Shown here one piece after another: positions 26,275 through 36,664 of a DNA stretch of 45,132 bases (within the stretch, counting starts at the first letter, position 1; the number at the start of each line of letters is the position of its first letter). A model generated the notes under the pieces. The model worked only from the letters and a program-made list of their open reading frames with translations, had not been told where the DNA came from and did not search any database. Source of the stretch: Desulfobacteraceae bacterium (GTDB taxonomy: Bacteria > Desulfobacterota > Desulfobacteria > Desulfobacterales > Desulfosarcinaceae); NCBI GenBank assembly GCA_003599575.1, contig QZKV01000176.1, positions 1-45,132 of the forward strand, written 5' to 3'. The position numbers were made by a program, and so were the translations under genes.

Positions 26275-27264
26275 ATGCAGCCGCGCATGACTCCGAACGA
26301 TCATCCGGACATAAATGATGAGGGCGCAGACAGCGCAGGCCGTATAAGCCCCCCTGCGCCGCAGGACCACCATGAGCATGCATTATTATCGTTTTTAATA
26401 GATATACAGAATTACAAACGGCACCCGGACCTGTGGGAGGCCATGGCCTGCCTGATACGCCGGAGCCTGCGCACAGCCGGCGGCGGCATTATGCTGTTGA
26501 ACCGTGACAAGCAGGAATTTTTCGTACCTGCGGCCAGCGTCGAAGATGCCGGGGTTGAAATCAGATTCAAAAGCATGCGTTTCCCTGCCGGCGAAGCCCC
26601 TTTCGCGCAGCTGTTTCCAACCGAGGCGGCCTTGGTCTTAAATGATTTCAAGCACGAACCCCACGTATTCAGGCATATGAACACCCATGTCGGCGAGTAT
26701 ATCAGCAATCGTTTGGATGTACCGTTGCGTATAAAGGATACGATTGTAGGCACTTTGTGGGCTATCAACTGCGAAGAGGGGCATTTCGACGCGTCATCGG
26801 CGGTACTGATGAGTGCTTTGGCCGGCATTACCGGCTCAGCGATGCAAAGTATTAGCTGCGACGCTTATTTGAGCCTATCCGATCAGCGAATGAAGCATTT
26901 CAATCTGAGCAAATCCCACGTCGTTGACCACCTTTCGCACGCGATAAAAACGCCCTTGGCGGTATCCATCGCCTCCTTGAAGCTGCTTGAAAAGCATCTG
27001 CGCAAATTACCCGACAGCGCCTGGCAAAAAATCTATCGCCGCGCTGAACGTAGCCTGGGGCGCTTGTTAACCATTGAGTATGAAATGGAGGATATCCTTC
27101 GGCGTAACCAACCGTCAAAAGATGAAGGAACTTCCCTTCTATCTGAAGATGATTTGACGACCACGCGGACCGATCCGTCGGAAACCACAGGAGCATTGCA
27201 GCGAGCTCCGCTGTTACCAGCCGAGGATCTCGAAAGACCCGAGAACGGCAACCCGCCGAAATGA
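26275..27264 (+). CDS. GAF-DHp sensor protein without ATPase domain
   Basis: About 329 residues from the ATG at 26275; a GTG at 26197 is also in frame. A GAF domain (about residues 30-195, including GGGIMLLNRDKQEFFVP and RLDVPLRIKDTIVGTLWAIN) is followed by a histidine-kinase dimerisation helix with the H-box HLSHAIKTPLAVSIASL; the phospho-His is near residue 222. After the second helix the protein ends in a disordered Glu/Thr/Pro-rich tail. The N, G1 and G2 boxes of the ATP-binding domain are absent. It could be phosphorylated in trans by the kinase encoded 11 bases downstream, or act as a docking partner. Confidence 0.8.
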   Translation: MQPRMTPNDHPDINDEGADSAGRISPPAPQDHHEHALLSFLIDIQNYKRHPDLWEAMACLIRRSLRTAGGGIMLLNRDKQEFFVPAASVEDAGVEIRFKSMRFPAGEAPFAQLFPTEAALVLNDFKHEPHVFRHMNTHVGEYISNRLDVPLRIKDTIVGTLWAINCEEGHFDASSAVLMSALAGITGSAMQSISCDAYLSLSDQRMKHFNLSKSHVVDHLSHAIKTPLAVSIASLKLLEKHLRKLPDSAWQKIYRRAERSLGRLLTIEYEMEDILRRNQPSKDEGTSLLSEDDLTTTRTDPSETTGALQRAPLLPAEDLERPENGNPPK

Positions 27265-27275
27265 AACAGTGATGC

Positions 27276-28142
27276 ATGGAACCTACTGAAAATCCCTCTG
27301 CCAAAACGTGCCACCCGGAGCGATCGGAAGCAGTCTCCCATGAAAGGGAGAAAACGCTCGCATCCAAGGATTGCACCAACGACGACTTCTTTCGCCAGGT
27401 CAACATCGAATTCCTCATCCATGAATTGAAGGATCCGGTCAGTGTCATCGAAACCGGAGCGCGCATGCTGCTCGACAAGCAGGACGCCGATGCGCCTCTC
27501 AGCACCACTCAACAACGAACTTTGGAGCGGGTTTTGCGAAATACACGCAAGACGCGCGACATGCTCGCGCAGCTGCTTGAAATCGGACGGGCGCAGAGCG
27601 TTTGTTTTCACTGCCGCCCCTTTCAACCTTATGGTACGGTTCAAAACGTCTTGTTTCAGGCGATTGAGGCCGGTGATCCTGAACTCTATGATCGGATGAA
27701 AAAGGTTCGGGAAACGACCGATCGGCTGGCTTTTCTATCCCGCTGCGGCATTCGCCTGGATGTGGCCGCGGCCGTTGAAAACCTGGCCATCGAGCAGGAT
27801 GAAATCAAATTCCGTCAAATCGTCAGCAATTTGATTAAGAACGGCTTGTCTTATCGCCGCCGCCATTTGTTGATTCATCTGGCGATCCAGCACAAGTGCG
27901 TCTGCATATCCGTGAGGGATGACGGACCGGGAATCGCACCACCGCATCAGGAATTGATTTTCCAACGCTACAAACAGGTGGCGCCTTGCGAGGGCCTGGC
28001 GCGCGGCGGTCACGGGTTAGGACTTGCCGTGGCCAGGATTCTGGCCCGTTCTTTGGGAGGGGATATCATCGTGGAAAGCGAACTCGGCTTGGGGGCCTTG
28101 TTTCGGTTCATTTTGCCCGTTGCTTTCCCGGTCGACAGATAA
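27276..28142 (+). CDS. Small cytoplasmic histidine kinase
   Basis: This 288-residue protein has no membrane segment and no sensory domain. It has a DHp helix with FLIHELKDPVSVIE (phospho-His near residue 49). A complete HATPase_c domain follows: N-box SNLIKNGLSY, G1 DDGPGI, F-box IFQRYKQ and G2 GGHGLGLAVA. It follows the GAF-DHp gene at a distance of 11 bases, so both are co-transcribed. The GAF protein may supply the sensory input. No response regulator is adjacent. Confidence 0.88.
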   Translation: MEPTENPSAKTCHPERSEAVSHEREKTLASKDCTNDDFFRQVNIEFLIHELKDPVSVIETGARMLLDKQDADAPLSTTQQRTLERVLRNTRKTRDMLAQLLEIGRAQSVCFHCRPFQPYGTVQNVLFQAIEAGDPELYDRMKKVRETTDRLAFLSRCGIRLDVAAAVENLAIEQDEIKFRQIVSNLIKNGLSYRRRHLLIHLAIQHKCVCISVRDDGPGIAPPHQELIFQRYKQVAPCEGLARGGHGLGLAVARILARSLGGDIIVESELGLGALFRFILPVAFPVDR

Positions 28143-28143
28143 G

Positions 28144-28173
28144 TTGACAACAGGTTCAAATCTCCAGTATTAT
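28144..28173 (+). promoter_or_regulatory. Sigma-70 promoter of the substrate-binding protein
   Basis: TTGACA (28144-28149), an 18-base spacer and TATTAT (28168-28173) form a strong match just after the kinase stop. Transcription would begin near 28180, giving a leader of about 180 bases. That leader contains two copies of CATGGGGA about 22 bases apart. Confidence 0.6.
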
Positions 28174-28361
28174 TGAGATTATTTTTTTCATGGGGAAAAT
28201 ATTCATTTCCATGGGGACAAGTTTGTACGATCAAAGCTAACTTTTTTTTCAGTATGAGCCGATAATGGTGGAGAATCCAGCGCGACAGTGCTTCTTGGTG
28301 GTATTCTGTATTGCGGCGGATTAGCGCAAAGCCAAATTGTATCAGAAAAGGGGGTAGCTTT

Positions 28362-29711
28362 ATGCAAAGATTAAGTCGGTTCGGCTTGATTCCGCTGATA
28401 TGCTTGATGGTGATGGTTATAATTGTTCCGGCTTGGGCGGCGGATATCATCAAAATCGGTGTCATCGGTCCAATGCAGTTTTCACAGGGGAAAAACATGT
28501 GGAACGGCGCAGAAATGATCACCGACAAAATCAACGCAGAGGGAGGGATCAAAGTCGGCAATAAAAAAATGCAAATTGAACTGATCAAAGCCGATTCTAA
28601 GGAATTCACCAGCGCTCCCGAGGCGGCCGCCAAGATCATGGAAGAGTTGATCACCCGCGATAAAGTCGATTTTGTGGTGGGCGGATTCAGAACCGAAGCG
28701 GTTCTGGCCATGCAGGACGTGGCCATGGACCATAAGGTCATTTTCGTTGGTGCTGGCGCGGCGCATCCCGAGTTATGCGATCGCGTGGTGAGAAATTACG
28801 ATCGTTACAAATATTGGTTTCGAGGCACCCCATTCAATTCCAATTACATGGTCAAAACCTTGTTCATGCAGTTGCGCAGTGTGGCCACCCTTTTAAAACA
28901 ACGCCTGAATCTGGATCGGGTAAAAGTGGCCATTCTCGCGGAAAAGGCCATGTGGGTCGATCCAATGGTCAAAGCAGCTGAGGCGTTCGTTCCTAAAATG
29001 GGCCTCGAAGTGGTCGGCATCTGGCGGCCGGAGGCCAATGCGAAGGATCTGTCCGCCGAGCTAACCGCTATCCGGGGATCGGGGGCACAGATCATCTTCA
29101 CCATCCTTTCAGGACCGGCCGGGATACCCCTGGCCAAACAGGCCGGTGAGATGAAAATCCCGGCGGTCCAGGTGGGCATCAATGTTGAATCCGCCAAAGA
29201 AGGATTCTGGGAAGCCACCCAGGGCATGGGCAATTATGTAATGGCGCTGAACAACTATGTTCCTGGTGCAGAGTACAATGACCTCACCGCTGCATTTGTA
29301 AATGGGTATATGCAGCGCTATGGCGAGGTGCCTGTGTATAATGCCAACACCTATGAGATCATTGGTACTTACCTCAGGAGCGCCATTGAAAAAGCTGGAA
29401 CGCTCGATCCGCAAAAACTGATCCCGTTGATAGAAGAAGGTACCTATAAGGTATCCTCAGGTGTCGTTGCTTTCGAAAAAGACGAGCAGGCCAGGCCGAC
29501 GCATGACCTCAAATGGGGACCAGGATATACGACCTCTTTAGGCGTCCAGTGGCAGGATGGCAAAATGGTTGCCGTCTGGCCGCATTTCAAATGGATGAGC
29601 CCGTATTGGGAATTCAGCGTCGAACCGCCTGACAAACCCAACGAATTGTCGTACAAAGGGCTGAAGCCGTTTGTGATCCCGCCCTGGATGGTGACCGCTT
29701 ACAAAAAATGA
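28362..29711 (+). CDS. LivK-type ABC substrate-binding protein
   Basis: This 449-residue exported protein starts at the ATG at 28362, with AAGGGGG upstream. A signal peptide is obvious (hydrophobic residues 8-24, cleavage after AWA). The mature protein is a two-lobed periplasmic binding protein of the branched-chain amino acid group (Peripla_BP_6): IKIGVIGPMQFSQGKNMWNGAEM at the start of lobe 1 and DKVDFVVGGFRTEA. It is longer than usual LivK (about 370), with an extra C-terminal segment ending near PPWMVTAYKK. No permease or ATPase gene lies beside it. It may serve a transporter encoded elsewhere or a sensor such as the upstream kinases. The ligand is unknown. Confidence 0.9.
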   Translation: MQRLSRFGLIPLICLMVMVIIVPAWAADIIKIGVIGPMQFSQGKNMWNGAEMITDKINAEGGIKVGNKKMQIELIKADSKEFTSAPEAAAKIMEELITRDKVDFVVGGFRTEAVLAMQDVAMDHKVIFVGAGAAHPELCDRVVRNYDRYKYWFRGTPFNSNYMVKTLFMQLRSVATLLKQRLNLDRVKVAILAEKAMWVDPMVKAAEAFVPKMGLEVVGIWRPEANAKDLSAELTAIRGSGAQIIFTILSGPAGIPLAKQAGEMKIPAVQVGINVESAKEGFWEATQGMGNYVMALNNYVPGAEYNDLTAAFVNGYMQRYGEVPVYNANTYEIIGTYLRSAIEKAGTLDPQKLIPLIEEGTYKVSSGVVAFEKDEQARPTHDLKWGPGYTTSLGVQWQDGKMVAVWPHFKWMSPYWEFSVEPPDKPNELSYKGLKPFVIPPWMVTAYKK

Positions 29712-29950
29712 CAGCCGTTCTCAACGACGATCGGAAAGTAAAAATGGTTGGAAGCGATACATCCTTGCTTAAGTTCATTCTTCGGATACAACCCCCGTGG
29801 CATGAGAGGGGTTGTATCCGATCCGATCCCTACCCTCCGGACCTCTAGCCGGCGTAGCTTCTGACGCGATCGGCGAAGTTTTCTCCATTTCTTTTTGCGG
29901 GCTTTTACGGCCTCGTCATCCTTAACAATCAGCACTTCCCGCCAAAGCAT
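29699..29950 (-). CDS. Possible small basic protein
   Basis: This is an 83-residue reading frame in an otherwise empty gap. The first 40 residues are strongly basic (KARKKKWRKLRRSRQKLRRLE) after MLWREVLIVKDDEAV, which looks more like protein than chance. The second half runs through the hairpin at 29783-29820 and looks non-coding. AGGTGG lies too close to the ATG to be a good ribosome-binding site. It could be a decayed or frameshifted small gene. Confidence 0.25.
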   Translation of the reverse strand: MLWREVLIVKDDEAVKARKKKWRKLRRSRQKLRRLEVRRVGIGSDTTPLMPRGLYPKNELKQGCIASNHFYFPIVVENGCHFL

Positions 29951-30059
29951 CCACCTTTGGTCGACCCCATTTAGTTACAGGGCGGAAGTCGTGCGTGCCA
30001 AGTTCTGAGTGCGACCTGCGTCTCAATGACTGAAAACGCCACCGAGTTCAGGAATTCAA
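29712..30059. other. Gap between binding protein and YkgJ genes
   Basis: These 348 bases hold the perfect hairpin at 29783-29820, the doubtful minus-strand small ORF at 29699-29950, and no recognisable gene. No clear promoter for the downstream gene was found. Confidence 0.5.
29783..29820 (+). terminator. Perfect 13-bp hairpin after the binding-protein gene
   Basis: CGGATACAACCCC (29783-29795) is exactly complementary to GGGGTTGTATCCG (29808-29820), with a 12-base loop. It lies 72 bases after the binding-protein stop. No U-tract follows, so it may stabilise the mRNA end or work with Rho rather than be a classic intrinsic terminator. Confidence 0.6.
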
Positions 30060-30650
30060 ATGGAACTGGTTTCACATGTCTTGGATGTTTACTCCCGGAT
30101 CGACCAAGAAATTGCCGCCTTTCAGTTAAAAACAGGCCTGCGCTGCCCCACCGGTTGCGGTCTTTGTTGTCCCACCGCGGACGTGCAAACAACCGTGATT
30201 GAAATGCTTCCCGCCGCGCGTGAGATTCTATACCGAGGCGAATCGACGCCCTGGCTTGAGCGTATCCAGGCGGAAGGCATAGATAGCGTATGCGTCTTTT
30301 ACCAAAAGCAGAGCCTGCCCCATGCTCCTGGTCACTGTAGCATGTATACATTGCGACCATCCGTGTGCCGCCTGTTCGGGTTCGCCGCGGTCCGCGACCG
30401 TCTGGGTGCTCAGAAACTGGCCGTCTGCAAACATCTAAAAAAATCGGATCCGGATGCTGTGGCAATGGCCTGCAAAAAGCAGGGTGAAGCGCCCCGTTAC
30501 ACGGACTTCAGCACAATGTTACTGTCCTTGGATTTGACGCGCGCCCATCTGATGCCCATCAACGCCGCGTTGAAAGAAGCGATCACGCGTTCGGGGCTTT
30601 GTTTGCAGATGACCCATGCGGAGGCCTTGGGGAACAAATCGGCAGCTTAA
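30060..30650 (+). CDS. YkgJ-type cysteine-cluster protein
   Basis: This 196-residue protein belongs to the putative zinc/iron-chelating YkgJ (CxxCxxCC) family. The N-terminal cluster is LRCPTGCGLCCP (about residues 29-38). The second part, GHCSMYTLRPSVCRLFGF, with Cys near residues 93 and 102, is the other family signature. The full set of cysteines suggests an Fe-S or zinc site. The biochemical role of the family is not established. No close operon partner is seen; khpA begins 230 bases downstream with its own promoter. Confidence 0.88.
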   Translation: MELVSHVLDVYSRIDQEIAAFQLKTGLRCPTGCGLCCPTADVQTTVIEMLPAAREILYRGESTPWLERIQAEGIDSVCVFYQKQSLPHAPGHCSMYTLRPSVCRLFGFAAVRDRLGAQKLAVCKHLKKSDPDAVAMACKKQGEAPRYTDFSTMLLSLDLTRAHLMPINAALKEAITRSGLCLQMTHAEALGNKSAA

Positions 30651-30730
30651 ATTTTTTTTTCTTAATTTTCAGTTGGTTGAATAATAATATACTTAAAATG
30701 CTACCGTATTTTCCAAGTATTTATTTGGTA

Positions 30731-30758
30731 TTGCCTTTTAACATTTTGCTGCTATAAT
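30731..30758 (+). promoter_or_regulatory. Sigma-70 promoter of khpA
   Basis: TTGCCT (30731-30736), a 16-base spacer and a perfect TATAAT (30753-30758) precede a leader of about 115 bases before the khpA start. Confidence 0.55.
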
Positions 30759-30833
30759 TCGTTGAGTTTCCACACCCCCCACCCCATCCTGAGAGGCGTA
30801 GAGGCGCCGATGCAGTTGGATCCTTAAATGCTG

Positions 30834-30862
30834 CCGTAGGTTTGTTCAAACCATCGGTACGG
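30834..30862 (+). other. Hairpin just before the khpA ribosome-binding site
   Basis: CCGTA-GGTTT, loop GTTC, AAACC, bulge ATCGG, then TACGG forms a bulged stem in the khpA leader, ending five bases before the AAGGAGAGG ribosome-binding site. It could modulate translation of this RNA-binding protein. Confidence 0.4.
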
Positions 30863-30880
30863 TAAAAAGGAGAGGTGAAC

Positions 30881-31111
30881 ATGAAGGAGCTGATTAGTTT
30901 TATTGCTCAGTCGCTGGTGGACAAGCCCGATGAAGTTACGGTTTCAGAAGTGGAAGGTAATCAGACGACCGTGTTGGAACTCAAGGTGGCCAAAGAAGAT
31001 CTTGGCAAGGTGATCGGCAAGCAAGGAAGAACCGCCCAGGCCATGCGTACCATCCTCAGTGCGGTTTCGTCCAAGGTGAAGAAACGCACCGTTCTCGAAA
31101 TCATTGAATAG
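30881..31111 (+). CDS. khpA: KH-domain RNA-binding protein KhpA
   Basis: This 76-residue protein is a single KH domain with the nucleic-acid loop [16 protein letters not shown]. KhpA is a small RNA chaperone-like protein that often pairs with KhpB. The ATG at 30881 is preferred to the GTG six bases earlier, because AAGGAGAGG lies at the proper distance. In many bacteria khpA sits between rpsP and rimM; here it stands alone with its own promoter. Confidence 0.94.
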   Translation: MKELISFIAQSLVDKPDEVTVSEVEGNQTTVLELKVAKEDLGKVIGKQGRTAQAMRTILSAVSSKVKKRTVLEIIE

Positions 31112-31547
31112 CTGAATCGTATTTGCAAACACATGCGGATGGATATTGACTGGGCAGCGAATCATTCGGAATGAATCTTCCTGCCCAGATCCCAAAGGCA
31201 CTTCGGCCACCCATTGCAAGCCTGGGGAAAGAAGAGAAAGCGCTATTTGGAGAAGATTTCCCGGCAAACCCCGGAATCTCTCCAATTAAACCCCCATACA
31301 CAACGGTACGCACGTTCCTTCACTACCCTGCGTTCTCGTGTTCCTTTTGATTCAGTACCTCTTCGATAAATAGTAGATTGAGAAGTCCCATCTCATCGGT
31401 TGCGCCTCTTTCCATGAGGTCATCCAGTAGATCCCGTTTCCTTTGGGGGGATGGCGAACCTTTGCTGCTTTGTTTATAGATCCTCCTTCATGAAAAAGCC
31501 GCCCTTCGGTTTGCTTTATCCAGACCGGCCTTGAGAGTGGAGTTCTT
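31112..31547. other. Gap between khpA and pyrG
   Basis: This 436-base region lies between two convergent genes. Near the khpA end, CTGGGCAG (31150-31157) pairs with CTGCCCAG (31181-31188) around a 23-base loop, a possible terminator without a U-tract. On the minus strand a 55-codon open stretch (31323-31487), headed by AGGAGG but lacking an ATG/GTG/TTG at the proper place, may be a gene remnant. No other feature is seen. Confidence 0.5.
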
Positions 31548-33344
<1,797 letters not shown>

Positions 33345-33398
33345 TTAATGGCATTTGGCTCAATTGATCTGAGGGGACGGGTGCTTTTAAAGCGGTCA

Positions 33399-34301
33399 TT
33401 AATCGCTGAACTTTTTTTGAAACTCTTCAATGGTCCGCTGCACCTCATCCGATGAAGAGGGCGGACTGGGCGGAATGACCTGGTCCGCCAGCGGATAAGC
33501 GCTCCTTAAATGAGCCATATCGAATATTTCGGCAGACAGTTTCGCGTTCACCTCTATATCCAAAAGTCGCGTCCGGCGGATCAGCCGGCGGTTGTAGTAT
33601 GACTCGATTTGCATCGGATACCAGACATCCCCTTTTTTCTGCCAATCCCCGTAAATAAACTCCAGGCGCTCCTCCGGATCTGCGGAAAGGACATTGAGCC
33701 AACGCATCGGAAGAAAGCTCTCCTTATCCACCATCAGCTGAGAAACCGATTCATCGGGATATTGGGCGCCGAGTACATAAACGATGCGCTCGCCGAACCG
33801 CCCAAGGCTGGTCTTTTCCACATCCACGCCGTGTGACAACAATTTTTTATACAAGAGCTTGCGTGAACGATGGAGAAGCAGATCCTTATATCTGTCAAAT
33901 GGGGTCGCTGCGTCGGAGGTTCGCCTGCCATCCACGATGGTGACCATTTCATTCGAGACGGCAACGTGAATACGATGGGTATTCTCAAACCAGCCATCCG
34001 ACCGAAACTTTTCCGGAAAGGAATAAAACAGCGTCTCTTTTACCTCCAGCGGGTGATCGGCAATTGAACTGTCTTCAACGATCACTTGCTGCACCACCCT
34101 CAAGGTTTGGGCCCCCGAAAGCGTCTGAACCATCAATTCCAAAACGTGGGGGCCTTGCAGCGTATAGCCGCCCGCTGGAAAGGGTGCCGCGATTGCGATG
34201 CAAGAGAGCACCAGCAGGAGGAGGTTGCGACGGCCGCATGAGACCAGGCATGCAAACCATTTAAACCCCGCAGGTGGCGTTTTGTACGAAAGCATGCTCA
34301 T
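33399..34301 (-). CDS. LolA-like exported protein
   Basis: About 300 residues from the ATG near 34301; the longer GTG frame would add 20. An N-terminal signal or anchor segment lies near residues 25-43 (LLLLVLSCIAIAAPF) after a Lys/Arg-containing stretch. The mature part has the alternating strands of the LolA/LolB fold, the half-barrel used by outer-membrane lipoprotein-sorting proteins: KETLFYSFPEKFRSD, LMVDKESFLPMRWL and KGDVWYPMQIESYYNRRL. It is more like the broader lipoprotein-sorting family than true LolA. The ligand is unknown. A proline- and serine-rich tail follows. Confidence 0.75.
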   Translation of the reverse strand: MSMLSYKTPPAGFKWFACLVSCGRRNLLLLVLSCIAIAAPFPAGGYTLQGPHVLELMVQTLSGAQTLRVVQQVIVEDSSIADHPLEVKETLFYSFPEKFRSDGWFENTHRIHVAVSNEMVTIVDGRRTSDAATPFDRYKDLLLHRSRKLLYKKLLSHGVDVEKTSLGRFGERIVYVLGAQYPDESVSQLMVDKESFLPMRWLNVLSADPEERLEFIYGDWQKKGDVWYPMQIESYYNRRLIRRTRLLDIEVNAKLSAEIFDMAHLRSAYPLADQVIPPSPPSSSDEVQRTIEEFQKKFSD

Positions 34302-34473
34302 TTTCCGTTTTTGATTCGTGCCGGATAGGCCGGTGCCGGGCCCGCCAGGGCCCTTTCTCACCGCCGGATCTGTCTATACCATTTTAGAAACGGCAGAGTA
34401 CGGTCCGAGACAGGGGCTGCGGCGATTTTGGAACTATCCCGGCCCACGGCGGTGGCGACACTGCATCGCAAGT

Positions 34474-34531
34474 CCATGAATGACTGCGCCATTTGGCCAA
34501 AATCGTGAAAGGCCGCAAATACCATTCATGG
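34474..34531 (-). terminator. Inverted repeat after eno
   Basis: CCATGAATG (34474-34482) is exactly complementary to CATTCATGG (34523-34531), with GGCC/GGCC pairing inside. The hairpin begins 11 bases after the eno stop and probably marks the mRNA end. No U-tract follows. Confidence 0.45.
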
Positions 34532-34541
34532 ATGGAACTGC

Positions 34542-36560
<2,019 letters not shown>

Positions 36561-36664
36561 TCCGCCGGAGGGCTTCGATGGGGCAACCATCATCGGATTG
36601 CTTCTTTGCGCAGCTCTTCCGAAATGCTTTGTGCAACATCTTCAGGTATGCCGATGAAGCCGCC

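Noticed and set aside
31491..31515. Intrinsic terminator for pyrG
   Set aside because: The minus strand has a U-tract after CGGC, but the stem is only three pairs because of A-C mismatches.
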